Notes under the pieces: generated by a model | The model's input: only the letters and a program-made list of their open reading frames with translations | Databases searched by the model: none | Told to the model about the DNA's origin: nothing | Translations under genes and position numbers: made by a program | In this document: positions 47,444 to 58,541 of the stretch, piece by piece | Position numbering within the stretch: the first letter of the stretch is position 1 | Layout: the number at the start of each line of letters is the position of its first letter | DNA from: Zhengitettix transpicula | Lineage: Eukaryota > Arthropoda > Insecta > Orthoptera > Tetrigidae | Direction: 5' to 3' | Length of the DNA stretch: 64,000 nt | Assembly (NCBI GenBank): GCA_037074705.1 | Contig: CM073596.1 | Coordinates: 58,556,001-58,620,000 of the forward strand

Positions 47444-48517
47444 GGAAGAAAAAATAATATTTTTACTAATGGGGTACTACAAAATTATTTGCTAATGGTT
47501 TTGTGGAGGAAGGCTGATGGTCGTATTACTGGGAATATGGAATTAAATTTTTAAATATCGGTCAACAGTTTCCAATCTAAATAGATAATTACGGTGGTTA
47601 GAACGTAGCAATGATTGTCAGATCTTTGAGAGTTTTAAATTTCATTCCATAAGCCCATATTTTTAAAATTAAAATATATATTTTGGCGATAATAGTTTCA
47701 CTGGCCTTAAATTCAGCATTTTTTTAATTTCTTGTAATCCTTAGAAAAGAAGGAATAAACATTGGTTTTCTGACAAATATCTCTGGTCAGCGAATAACAT
47801 GAGTAGTATTTATTGAGACAGTTGCCATTCAGTGCATCGATTTTTTTTTGTCATCTACAAACGCGTTTGCAGAACACCGCCAGATATTTTTTGTGAATTT
47901 GATTATGGACTCGTCGTAGAGGCTGCGGTGACCTACACACGAGACCCTGCAGACTTGCGTCAGTGGGTGGAATGTCCTACCTCGTTCTTGGTGACAACAA
48001 TGTGCGTCACAGTTTCTCGTAGAAGCCGATTTACGTCGTTGGCGACGACGACGACGGCGGCGACGTCTGTCTGCTCTTGACAGGCATTTGCGTCGTTGTG
48101 CGTGCAAGGATCCCCCCCACCTAAGCTTCATCACAGACCTGATGACCGTATTACCAGTCCGTAACCCTGTTTTGCTCGAAACTAACCGGTGGGTAACTGG
48201 AAAGGTTAAAGAGGAACTAGTGAAATCACATCATGTTTCCTGTTTTAATTCCTATAGTTGCACTTTGGTTTATGAATTTTTTGAATAATTACTTTCTATA
48301 CTCTGAGGGACGCTCAGCCTGTATGATGATGGCGGATCCTGCCAGAAATAAATAAAAAGATTAATGAAAATGGTGTGGATTTTTATCGATTAGTTCAATT
48401 CAATTCAATTATTGGCTTTACAACCCTGGATGGGTTTATATTATTCCATTCTCCCCTATCATTCGCCAGTCGTCTCCATCCTCGTCCTCAACTCCGTCTA
48501 TCCATCGTAACCGAGGT
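47444..48517. other. Spacer between the inverted LINE arms
   Basis: About 1 kb. A GC-rich part (47830-48130) has open frames on both strands and a run of gac triplets (48044-48063), but no recognisable product. Confidence 0.4.
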
Positions 48518-49089
48518 CTTCCTCTTATCCTTCGTCACTCCGGTTTTGCACAAGATAATTTTCTTAGCTGTTCTGTTCTCACCCATCCTCATCACACATG
48601 TCCAAACCATGCAATTCTTCTACTCTTCACGTACCTCAAAATATTTGCTTGATTAATCAGTTTGTCCAGCTCATGGTTCACTATTCTTTTTAGGGCCGTA
48701 CATCCTTCTCAAGATCCGTCGCTCAAAAGTACCCAACATCTTTGCCCATGTCTCGCATCAGTAAGTCACAACCGGTCTGATAATGGTTTTATATATTTTG
48801 AGCTTGCCGTTGTTATTTAAATCTTTCGACCTCAATAATAGCATAATAGCATCTATTTCCATTTATTATTCGGGTTTTAATTTCGTTTGAGATTGTATTT
48901 AAATTGTTTATTTGTGGACCCAGAGGTAAGTGAATTCATTTACTTGCTCAAAGGAAAACTCCTTTTTATCGATTAGTGGCCTCATTCATTATATGGGTAA
49001 CGTGTAACGTTAATACTTAAGAGAGAGGAATTTATAAATTATTATACTGTAGAAGGTGTAAATTGGTGACGATGAAGAAAGTGAATTTT
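48518..49089 (-). pseudogene. RTE-like RT C-terminal remnant, right arm of inverted pair
   Basis: Near-identical reverse-complement copy of 46861-47443; both end at the same attcactttcttcatcg sequence. The equal outer ends suggest inverted duplication rather than two independent insertions. Confidence 0.7.
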
Positions 49090-50243
49090 TTATATTAAAA
49101 TAAACTTTTGGTCCTGAGAATTACAGTTATGATGATTGAAACGTCATCATAGTGTTTAGAATTTGAAGACGTGGGGTCTTGGATATGACCCTTGTCATTC
49201 CAAGGTGGAGTCGAGAGAAACCGACCAACTTGTTTGCAAGGTGTTAACGAAGGTTTGCCGGCATGGTGCTTGGGAAAGATCTGCTCATCGGGTGTTGTGA
49301 GGTGCAATAGGGAGGTTATGGGGATGAAGTAGTGCCAGTTGGTAGGTAGGGGTAGGGTATCTAGGGAGTGAAGATGTATCGTAAAAATCTTTTCCAATTC
49401 CGCTGTCGTAAGACTGCCTTCTGCTGTTAGATTGTGATGTGTGATGTGTTTGAATACCAATATTTTTCCTGTTACTCTCTCTTTATAAAAGCTTCAGATG
49501 ATTGACTGTCTTTTGGCATAATACCTTGCTCAACTTCAATTCCTGCTTCTTTCAGAGTGTAACATCCCAAACTGCCATCATGTAACACTCCACCACTGTG
49601 AACATGTAACATTCCAGCAGTTGGGAATGGGAAGTCCAGATAGATCGTTCACCAACCGAGCTATACCTCCGTTAGCTCACCTGGCTACCGATCTAGAGGA
49701 TAAAGGAAGAATTAAGAACAGGAAAGTCGGAAACGTGAGGGTTCGGGTTCAACTAATTGAACCTAGGTGTAGTGGTTGGTGTTTCGCTGCACTTCAGTCA
49801 AATAAGAGCTGATGAAGAATAAAAGAGATTTAATAGTTAGAAATAAAATAAAGTAAGACAAACTGGCGGATAGCACCAGGAGCCACCGACCCGTCTGGAG
49901 GTTGGATCACGACTGCCGTTCCCAAGAAGCTCTGAACAATTCGAAGACTCCTGTGCCCCCTCCCTGATAATTTTAAGTCTCCAATGAGAACTCTTACAGG
50001 GTGGAAGATTTCTGCTGCCGTGTGCATGTCTGCATAAGGCACTTAAAATGCTGACTTCATTAGACGCAGCGTTTTCACAGCTGCCTAGGCGGAAGGGGTG
50101 AAGATTTATGTTGTGGTGCGTATCGTTACTCACTATATCTAAAGTGATGTCTTTAACTGCATCAGCGTTCTTGCAGCTGCGCCCTCTTAGGTCCGCTATG
50201 CTGAAGAGACGTTATGATAAGAGGGCACGTGTAGACTATTATA
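49090..50243. other. Unassigned sequence next to the ribD fragment
   Basis: A 121-codon minus frame (49095-49460) and two overlapping minus frames (49830-50133) are open but unrecognised. No further bacterial-looking protein was identified here. Confidence 0.35.
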
Positions 50244-50586
50244 TTACAAGAGCTTTAATGCCTCCACCTGAAACTCTACTATCTTGGTCAATAGTTGCAA
50301 TTACTACCCTTCTTACACCAGCTTTTATGATTTCTGCAATGCAAGGCCCTGTGGCTCCGTGATGACAACATGGCTCTAGAGTGATATATATATATATATA
50401 TAGTTGCACCATGAGTTGAATCCTTTTAGCGTTTTGCAAAGCAGCTGCTTCTGCATGTGGTCGCCCACCAACTCCTCCTGTATGTCCCTTTACAATAACA
50501 CTCCCGACAGCAGGATTTGGTACAACATTTCCAAGATTCTTCTCTGCAAGCTTTAATGCAATTGACATGAAGTGATAGTCTGTCAT
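50244..50586 (-). pseudogene. ribD: Fragment of bacterial ribD (riboflavin deaminase domain), laterally acquired
   Basis: The minus-strand frame from the ATG at 50586 reads as the N-terminal deaminase domain of RibD, which deaminates the pyrimidine intermediate of bacterial riboflavin synthesis. Visible family motifs in order: FMSIALKLAEKNLGN, NPAVGSVIV, GGRPHAEAAAL with the catalytic HAE, TLEPCCHHGATGPC with both zinc-ligand Cys, AGVRRVVIA and SRVSGGGIKAL. Compared with the family, a few residues are missing between VIVK and GHTG. A TA dinucleotide run at 50384-50401 replaces the strand before TLEPC. The frame then stops soon after GIKAL, and no reductase domain follows. About 115 of the usual 350 or more residues remain. 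Animals lack RibD. The AT-leaning sequence and wording look most like Wolbachia/Rickettsiales proteins, but that origin is inferred. A Jockey-like RT tail ends about 15 bp away. Confidence 0.85.
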
Positions 50587-50600
50587 TAGAAAGAAGTCAT

Positions 50601-50915
50601 TTAATAGAGTAAGGTAATTCCAGAGGGATTTAGGAGAGGGGGAAAGATGATGTCAATTTGGGATGTGCGAGTCTTCGGGTTGCTGTAGAAGAGCTCCATG
50701 GCTGGATTTGGGTGGTTGATTGAACAACTTGTTAGGGACTTGGTGGATTTGTAAATTATGGTAGGAATTAGAGGAATTTCAAGGTCGTTGTGGATAACAG
50801 AGTTGCGAAAGTACAAATGGGAATTAGAAATTAATCGGAGAATTATTTTTAACTTTTTTGTGGAGTGGGAATAGGCAGTGTGGATCCCCATATGGCACAC
50901 GAGTATTGACCACAT
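50601..50915 (-). pseudogene. Jockey-like non-LTR retrotransposon, RT C-terminal remnant
   Basis: The minus-strand frame reads LKIILRLISNSHLYFRNSVI followed by a HNDLEIPLIPTIIYK stretch, then HPNP. This is the pattern RxIxxAxxYxRNxxIHxDLxIPxxxxxI typical of the C-terminal end of Jockey-clade reverse-transcriptase proteins. It stops at 50601, just upstream of the ribD fragment on the same strand. The polymerase core is absent. Confidence 0.6.
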
Positions 50916-51644
50916 GGGGCGGATTATGGATAGATGGACAAGTTTATTTAATTTTTAACCCTTGTTAAGTCACGCTATAAACCTGACAATCTGGAACAAA
51001 GAAACGGCCAGCAGCGTGATTTACCCATTAAAAAAATTGCCAAAGTCAATGACAATTTTGGAGGTGTAAAGAAGGGATTTATTCAAAAGTTCAGATTTTT
51101 TTTGTGGTGTCGTTACCCTGGATTTAGTTTGCATTCCTGTATAATATAAAATACATAGAGAATGTAATAAAATAGTGATGACCATTAAAAAACAAAGGGT
51201 GGTTGCTTGATTACGGACTTCTTTCCCTCAGGAGTGAGAAGCCTCCTCGTGTCGTGCAGTCAGCAGACTTCGCGGCGCTGCTTGTTATCGGAAGATGTCG
51301 GCCCTCTTTTTAGCAAAGTTTCACGGAGCCTAATTCTCGTGGGTTATATACTGCGGGTTTCAGAGTCGACGAGAGCTGTAAATCAGAGGAACACGTGGCT
51401 GCTTCTGCTAACTGGGCCACCGGGGAAATGCACCCTTTTCGTTTCATCAGGGGCGACGTAACATCAAATTCGTCTTCACCTCGTTTTGAGGAACAAATGT
51501 TTCCAGTGTCGAAAACCGCTTCATTTCCAGGGATTCATAATCTCTTCTATCCCAGGGGTAAGTTTTTATTATTATCAATCACACCTTATCACACGTTACC
51601 TCAAAAAATATTTTTTACTGATATTTTTTAATTATATTCACAAT

Positions 51645-53150
51645 CTTTTCCCTTTCAGCCGCCATTTTATTAACAACACTAATTAATAATTATGTAAAAT
51701 CTTTAACTATGTTAGTCTGGATCTTTCGGGAATATTGAAAATGAGTTTTAAATAAACACCACGTATTTTTTTTTGTATAGATGATTACCAGAAGCTTCAG
51801 AATATTAAAAAAATTAGGACTCTTTTTATTAAAATGGCGCCTGATAAAAACGTTGGTATCGTAATAAACTTATTACATTTATAAGTTAATAATAATAATA
51901 ATAAGAAGAAGAAGTATGGGTTGTATCTTTGGATTTGCTTTTAGTGTTTTTTGTCTTTGTTCAGTTGTTACGGAGACGGCGTAGCCTGATAAATTAATTA
52001 AACGAAACCGAGTTAATTTTTTTTCTTTTTATAAAGCATGCCCTTCCGTATATTAAAAATGAAATGGTCCTGAATGTGAAAAGTTTAATAATAATTTAAG
52101 AGTTTATCATAGAATAGAATAATAAAAAAGATAAATAAAATGTATGTCAGTTTCATTAAATTGAAGAAAAATTTATTTTTAGGAAAAATGAATATAAAAA
52201 AAAACCAACGTAAATTTAATTAACCGTTAAGTTAACATTGAAAATATTGATACTGAATAGAAACACACTACGGTTTGGACTTCATCACGAAATGCACTGT
52301 TATGTCTCTGCATCGGTTTTAACTACGCCGTTTCCATAACAACTAAACAAAGACAAAGACAAAAAACATTAAAATCAAACCCAAAGATTTAACCCTGACT
52401 TCTTCTTCTCATTATTAACTTATAAATGTTATAATAAGTTCATTACAATACCAACGTTTTTATCAGCGCCATTTTAATAAGAGAAATCAGTTTTCATGTC
52501 GTTAAGACTTCGAAATTCATTTATGCATGGATAAAAATAATTTTATAAATATTATTTCGTTAATAAAGACAAAATAAAATATTTTAAACAGTATCACGCA
52601 TTCTCGTGTGTCTCCCATGGAACTATTACATCAAAACTTTTTTTATCATGGAATTAGAGACACGGAACTTGGGCTGTTCAGAATCTATTTCACAAACCGT
52701 TCGCGTGTTGTATACATTAGTTGAAGGTACTCTGGCGAAGCCGACATAACCTCTGGAGTGCCTCAGGGTTCCGTCTTGGCACCCATTCTTTTCTTCTATT
52801 ACTTCAAAACTTTCTATTATCGATTTAAAGACAAGGAACTTGAGCACAATGTAAATCATCTATACGAAAAAATTGTATTTATTTAAAAACACATTTTCAA
52901 TATCCCGAAAGTTACAGACTTTCAAAGTTAAATATTTTACAAAAATTATTAATTAGTGTTGTTAATAAAATGACGGCTTTATTTTTTTTAAAAAAAAGAT
53001 TTTGGATAGAATTAAAAAAAACCACTAATAAAATTTGTTTTGTGAGGACATACATTTTTTTTATGTTTTTCTGTCCTATCTCAACGTTTTTATCAGGATC
53101 CATTTAAATATAAAAAGACTATTTTTTGTAATTCTGAAGTTTTCGAAAAA
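51645..53150. mobile_element. Nested inverted-repeat cluster
   Basis: Outer arms: 51645-51775 matches 52886-52985 in reverse (cgccattttattaacaacac ... cgggaatattgaaaat). Inner arms: 51832-52015 matches 52310-52478 in reverse and resembles the 143-bp tandem unit at 11291. A ggcgcctgataaaaacgttg motif and its variants recur at the junctions (about 51838, 52463, 53080). Confidence 0.55.
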
Positions 53151-53251
53151 CATCAGTACCAAAAAAAAAATTGTTTTCATCCCCCGTAGGTTATCATTGA
53201 CGTAAGGTTGGCTCAGTTGACTATGGCCTTAAATGCCAGTAGCATCTATTT

Positions 53252-53255
53252 AACT

Positions 53256-53295
<40 letters not shown>
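53252..53295. repeat. (TA)n microsatellite
   Basis: About 22 TA units between AT-rich flanks. Confidence 0.85.
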
Positions 53296-53301
<6 letters not shown>

Positions 53302-53474
53302 ATAAAAAATTGTGGTTGTTGGTTTTTTAATTTCGTTGAACAAATATGAAAATTAATTGGAGGCTACTCAGCACCTTTCTGATTTTGTCCCGTTCAAAAG
53401 AGATGAGTTGTTTATGGGTGTGTGTGTGTGTATTTGATTTTAATAAATTCCCCAGAGGATTGATATCGATCTCT

Positions 53475-53985
53475 TTAGGGTAACAGGCTACATGAGGGTA
53501 ATCCACATGGTGGCAACTTCCCTTTAATAGCATAGGAAGGGATTTGAAAGGGGGGATGCGGAAGGGTAGAGGAAGGTAGCCAAGACTTAACTAGAACCCC
53601 TCGGGCTATGGTTTAAGGATCCTACCGGGCAATTCGCCTAAAAGTAATGCAGGGAAAACCCCTAGAAAAACCTGCATCTGGTTGGTCGGGCATTGGGTAC
53701 TTGTCCCACGCCCTTCCGATAGCGGGAGAGGAGTTTGCTGTGGGGACGCAGCATTCCCTTCTCCGTACTTCGACCAGTTTAGGAGGCAGCTGGCCGAGTG
53801 TTCCAATGGGAATAGTCCCAAGGTCTGTGACCCCGGAACACACACCTCTCAGAACAGGCCGAGGTGCCTCGACTTGTGGGAACCTTAGTTCAAAAACGGA
53901 GAGAGGAAAAGACATCCCCAAAGGTAGTCTCTTCCTGTCTCTCCTTCAAGGTACTGCCTGCGAGAGAATAGCCCTCGCAGACAAT
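53475..53985 (-). mobile_element. SINE-like retroposon, near full length
   Basis: Reverse orientation from the tail at 53475 to the 5' hairpin at 53985. Flanks atcgatctcttt and atcgatatcttt agree in 11 of 12 bases and are a probable target duplication. A GT run (53418-53432) and a TA run (53252-53295) lie beside it. Confidence 0.75.
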
Positions 53986-54854
53986 CGATATCTTTGCTTG
54001 AACTGTTCTTTTATTCTTTGCTTCTTTACTCGCCGCAGATTCCTTTCAATATAGGCTTAATCTGTTGAATTACACGAAGGTCCATCTGAGGGAATACTTA
54101 ACGCCCTCGTATGGTGGAAGACTTAAATGTCAGGTGAGGGATCCGGACCAGTACACGGGTAGGAAGGGAAATCTACATTAGCGTATTAAATGTTCTCCTT
54201 AATGTTTGCTGACGCCACACGTGCGTTCAGATTATTTGCCAATTACATTAACTGCATCCAAGATGGCGTAAATAATGGAGTCTTATAAGCGCACTGGCTT
54301 CTCGGGTGTGGCCACGCTACATTTAGCGCTGCAATTACAAAACTTAGGTACAAGTTTAATTGCCTTCGACGTACTGATATTTTTGGCCCCGGCTATTTTA
54401 ACTCTTCTCCCACTCCGCGCTAGTTTAATTACGAGTGCATCTATATTTCCCCTCCCAGGGTCTACATGAAGATTAAAAATGCCACCGTGTCCTAAATACG
54501 GGGAATTCAATTAAATGCGACCACGACAAAGCGTTTCGATTTCTTTAAACGAATTAAAGACAGTTTCTCCAAGTCTTAAAAAAAATTTTCTTTCGGCATT
54601 TCCCAGTCCTTAAATAGAGAACAAGTAGATTACAACAGACACACGAGGTCAGACAGGGAAAAACAAACAAAAAACACGACACTTGTAACGTGGAAACTAT
54701 TTTTCCCGATACAGTGTTCCAAGTAACCTTACGCGGTGACAATTGAGCTCTTTATTGATCGACTCACTTGCAGTGGGTGAGCGGATGTTTTTACGACGCT
54801 AAGGCGGTCAGTGTCTCTGTATCTGAAGCAGCTAACCTAATTTTATTGGACGAT
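53986..54854. other. No gene recognised
   Basis: Unassigned. A 75-codon minus frame at 54283-54510 shows no motif. Confidence 0.4.
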
Positions 54855-54960
54855 TTATTATTCATTACATTAGTCCTCGGTCGAGGACACGTCATAATAT
54901 AAGATTACATCGAAATAATAATTTATTACAGTTACAAAGTTTTTTTTTAAAAAAATATTG
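54855..54960 (-). repeat. LINE 3' end (L2/CR1-type), copy D
   Basis: Carries the terminal hairpin at 54873-54888 (GTCCTCG GT CGAGGAC) followed by cacgtcataatataagatta as in copies A and B. Only the last 100 bp are clear. Confidence 0.55.
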
Positions 54961-55140
54961 GATTTTACAAAAAAAGAGTATATAATTTAAAACAACGTTA
55001 AAGATATTAATATAATACTGTTGTTGTATTCCCGGAAATAAAGTGGACAGTGGAGGAGCACGTGGTGACTCCACACGTGGTCTTACTTCGATAACGACCA
55101 CCAGTAGCGCCAGGTAAATCAATTAATTTAACCTTTTTTT

Positions 55141-55490
55141 TTTAGGGCAACAGGCTACATGAGGGTGATCCACATTGGGCAACTCCCCTTTAATAGCATA
55201 GGAAGGGATTAGAAAGGGGGGATGCGGAAGGGTAGAGGAAGGTAGCCAAGGGTTAACTAGGGCCCCCGGGCTATGGTTTAAGGATCCTACCCGGCATTCT
55301 CCTAAAGAAATGCAGGGAAAACCCTAGAAAAACCTGCATCGGGTAGGTCGGGAATTGGGTACTTATCCCACGCCGTTCCGATAGCGGGAGAGGAGTTTGC
55401 TGTGGGGATGCAGCATTCCCTTCTCAGTGCCTCGACCAGTTTAGGAGGCAGCTGACCGACTATTCCAATGGGAATAGCTAACCCTTGAGG
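55141..55490 (-). mobile_element. SINE-like retroposon, left copy of a head-to-head pair
   Basis: Reverse orientation, tail type 1 (agggcaacaggctacatgag), 5'-truncated at the tattccaatgggaatagc block. Confidence 0.75.
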
Positions 55491-55523
55491 CTTCATTAAT
55501 TAATTTTAGTTGACAAACTAAGC

Positions 55524-56073
55524 CTGCGAGAGGATTCTCTCGCAGGTAACCTGCGAGGGATTTTCCCTCGCAGGCAGAACCTTGTAGGAGAGATACGAAG
55601 GGGCTACCTTTGGAGATCACTTTTCCTCTCCGTTTTTGAACTAAGGATCCCACAAGCCGAGGCACCTAGGCCTGTTTTGAGAGGTGTATGTTCCGGGGTC
55701 GCAGACCTTGGGCATACGGTAAGAGTTGTTCGCTATTCCCATTGGAACAGTCGGCCAGCTGCCTCCTAAACTGGTCGAGGCACGGAGAAGGGAATGCTGC
55801 GTCCCCACATCAAACTCCTCTCCCGCTATCGGAAGGGCGTGGGACAAGTACCCAATGCCCGACCTACCAGATGCAGGTTTTTCTAGGGTTTGTCCTGCAT
55901 TTCTTAAGGCCAATGCCGGGTAGGATCCTTAAACCATAGCCCGGGGGCCCTAGTTAACCCTTGGCTACCTTCCTCTACCCTTTCGCACCCCCCTTTCAAA
56001 TCCCTTCCTATGCTATTAAAGGGGAGTTGCCCAATGTGGATCACCCTCATGTACCCTGTTGCCCTAAAAAAAA
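55524..56073 (+). mobile_element. SINE-like retroposon, right copy of a head-to-head pair
   Basis: Forward, near full length, from the ctgcgagaggattctctcgcag hairpins to ttgccctaaaaaaaa. With 55141-55490 it forms an inverted repeat with roughly 330-bp matching arms. Confidence 0.8.
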
Positions 56074-56557
56074 TTAATTAATTTTTTTACTCTTGCATGA
56101 CGTTCATTTTCGACCGTGGAAACGTTTTACCGAGTTAGAAAACGAGGGTGTATACGAGACACTTACAAGAGTAGTCTTCCAGTTTGAAGTTGCCCTGATA
56201 AATGGTCATCTGATGGCGTTTCGCAATTATTTCCGTGTATAGAACACTTCCTGGACGTTTAACGTCAGATTAATAATTTCCTTGGGGGTGATAAAACGAT
56301 ATTTCGCTAATGGAGAATAACAGGATGATTTCCCCCTCACAGACTTTCGAGAAGCCAGCAAACCGCAATGTTTGTATTATTATTATTATTATTTTCCTCT
56401 GTTAAATACCTCAGCAGCGTGAAGAAAGGTCGCGGTTTGTCGCCGCTAAAGGTTTCCATTTCCGGCGGACGTTGTGGGGGGTAATGGCGTTCCTCTGTAG
56501 CGAACTACGGGGAGTCTTTTGCCCCCGGCCACAATCGGCTACGCTGATTCTGTGGTT

Positions 56558-56675
56558 ATGGCACGAAAGGTCGTACGGGTCACAGAACCTACGCCAACAG
56601 CACATTCACGAAGAGGAAGGACAGTTAAATCAATTCAAACTGGAAGACGAATTCATTTCCAGCCGGAACGAGAAG
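56558..56675 (+). CDS. Possible short coding exon, unrecognised
   Basis: A frame from an ATG in good context (gttatggc) reads MARKVVRVTEPTPTAHSRRG, then ends in FQPERE at a gtaaaa donor. Basic and polar, no known domain, no partner exon found. It may be chance. Confidence 0.12.
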
Positions 56676-57043
56676 GTAAAATATTAATTGATGGGAAGAA
56701 CAGGTCAATGTTGTTACTTAACGAGGAAGGAACTAGTCAACTTAAACGAAATAATTTGATTCACCCATTTTAAGAACTTGATAATAGAGAGACTGTCGAC
56801 ACGAATAATTATTGAAAACATTAAATAGCAGTTAAATAATTACGTAGTCAAAAAGAGACCAAAAATCTGGTAACAAAAAAATAATAAGACTTTGTTGCTT
56901 GCTGCAGGTGTCGAGAGAGAGAAAAACGCACGTGGCACAGTCCAAGCGAAGTAAAAAAACAACAGGGAGCGATATTAAAGTAACAACCAAAGAAGTTTGC
57001 GTAACAACAAAGGATCACAGTATCTGTTTGTACATTAATTGCA

Positions 57044-57173
57044 TTGTTAATAAATTGAGCACCAGGTTCAGTTTTCTTCAGACGTTGACGTTTCTGCGGT
57101 CATTCTGTACCGGTCGGTCGGTCGGTGTCTTCAGACACTGAAATCTGAACCTGGTTGCTCAATTTATTAACAA
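57044..57173. repeat. Inverted repeat around the PLE motif
   Basis: Arms 57044-57071 and 57145-57173 (taaattgagcaccaggttca / tgaacctggttgctcaattt) flank a 73-bp centre with four GGTC repeats at 57111-57126 and the CTGAAGA...GAAACGTC motif on the minus strand. Confidence 0.65.
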
Positions 57174-57658
57174 TTTACACCGGGAACGTTTACATTAATT
57201 AATTAATTGCATTGATGTTAAATTTTAAAATAAATCATTTTCAACTCTGGTGTCAACGTCTTTGTATTTTTCCAACAAAGAGAATGTTTGAAATTAATAA
57301 AATTTTAGGGAGACGACTGATTGAAACTGTGTATGTATGTTCTTTGATACGGGGTTTAATGACCGCTTTAGTTTGCCCTATGTAGCAGGAGTTACAATCA
57401 CAGGAATAAATGTTTTTATATATATATAAGCTCTTTTTCTTTAACTATAGCAGATTCTTTGATCACGAAGGAAAATATTTTATTTTGTTTGCTTTTGGCT
57501 GTATCATTATTTTATCACGGATAATAATTGAGTAATTTTTGTTTGCTGCAGCTTTGTAATATCTTTGTATTTACTACTATCTTAATTATCTGAATTCCAA
57601 TTATTACAATAATTTAATTATGAGTAACGATAATTCTTTGGCTTTATAATAACTGCAA

Positions 57659-57936
57659 TATTTATTTTGTCTATTTTCTTTTCTTGTACGTCTTAATTTT
57701 AGTGTTATTATTATTCCTTTTTGGCATTGATGTATTTTTCCCTGTTTGTGTACTTTTATTTGACATATTTTCATATTTAAGGATGTTTTAAGGTAGTTCT
57801 ACTTCCTCTGCGTAACATAAATTCTGCTTTCCCCACAAACAATTCCTGTTAATCCTCCTAACTTGGGGTTTATGATTCATTCGACTGGTGACCAATTTGT
57901 GGTAGACACGTAGTTTATGTGAGTTAAGGGATTAAT
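57659..57936 (+). repeat. Left arm of 278-bp inverted repeat
   Basis: Reverse complement of 58542-58818, only a few differences by eye. Contains ttgtacgtcttaattttagt and ggtgaccaatttgtggtaga. Confidence 0.8.
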
Positions 57937-58541
57937 GTGTATAATATATTATATATATATATATATGGATACGAAACGAGCACCGGATTAATGCAAGCAA
58001 ATTCCTTGTGAAGTGACCTCAGACTGACTTTTTTTCTCATCATTCGTGTTTATAAAATTGTCAGTTAATCTTTGTATAATTTACCTTCCTCATTCCTTAG
58101 TTTACCTTCGATTTAAAAAGTCTATTCTTGACTTGTAATTTTTCTCTAGTCAGTAATTATTTTAATCCTAGTAGTCTGTCTGATTTCGTCACGTTTTACT
58201 TTAAAATGTCTTCTTTTCTGGCCTAAGGTTTTTTCTTCCTTGATATACCCTATAAATATTCGACCATTTATTTTTATTTTTTTGCAATATTAATTTTGAC
58301 GTGCCTCGTCAACCAGAGACGTCATTGGTCTCCACTGTTGTGGGCTCAGATTTTTCATCGATGTTATTTGTGTCGACAGCATTACTGTGTGTGTGTGGTT
58401 TTTCGTAGATAAATGATCGTTTTCCGCTCGGCCGTACATCTTGGTTGAACCGTTCACTCGGCGGAGTGCATCCTGACGTACTGGGGTAGAGGACACGAGC
58501 TCCCAAGGGGGGAGAAGGGGGGGAGAAGGAAGGGACGCCAT

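Noticed and set aside
47829..48134. Arg-rich minus-strand frame (run of Arg)
   Set aside because: The Arg run is a translated gac/cgt triplet repeat, and the opposite strand is equally open; no homology.
48930..50133. Additional bacterial genes beside ribD
   Set aside because: The neighbouring minus-strand frames were read in all frames and show no bacterial family pattern; not claimed.
53622..54054. Open frames conserved across SINE-like copies (e.g. [18 protein letters not shown]) as a protein
   Set aside because: The same region is open on both strands in several frames, the frames shift between copies, and no domain is recognisable. Conservation reflects recent copying, not protein selection.
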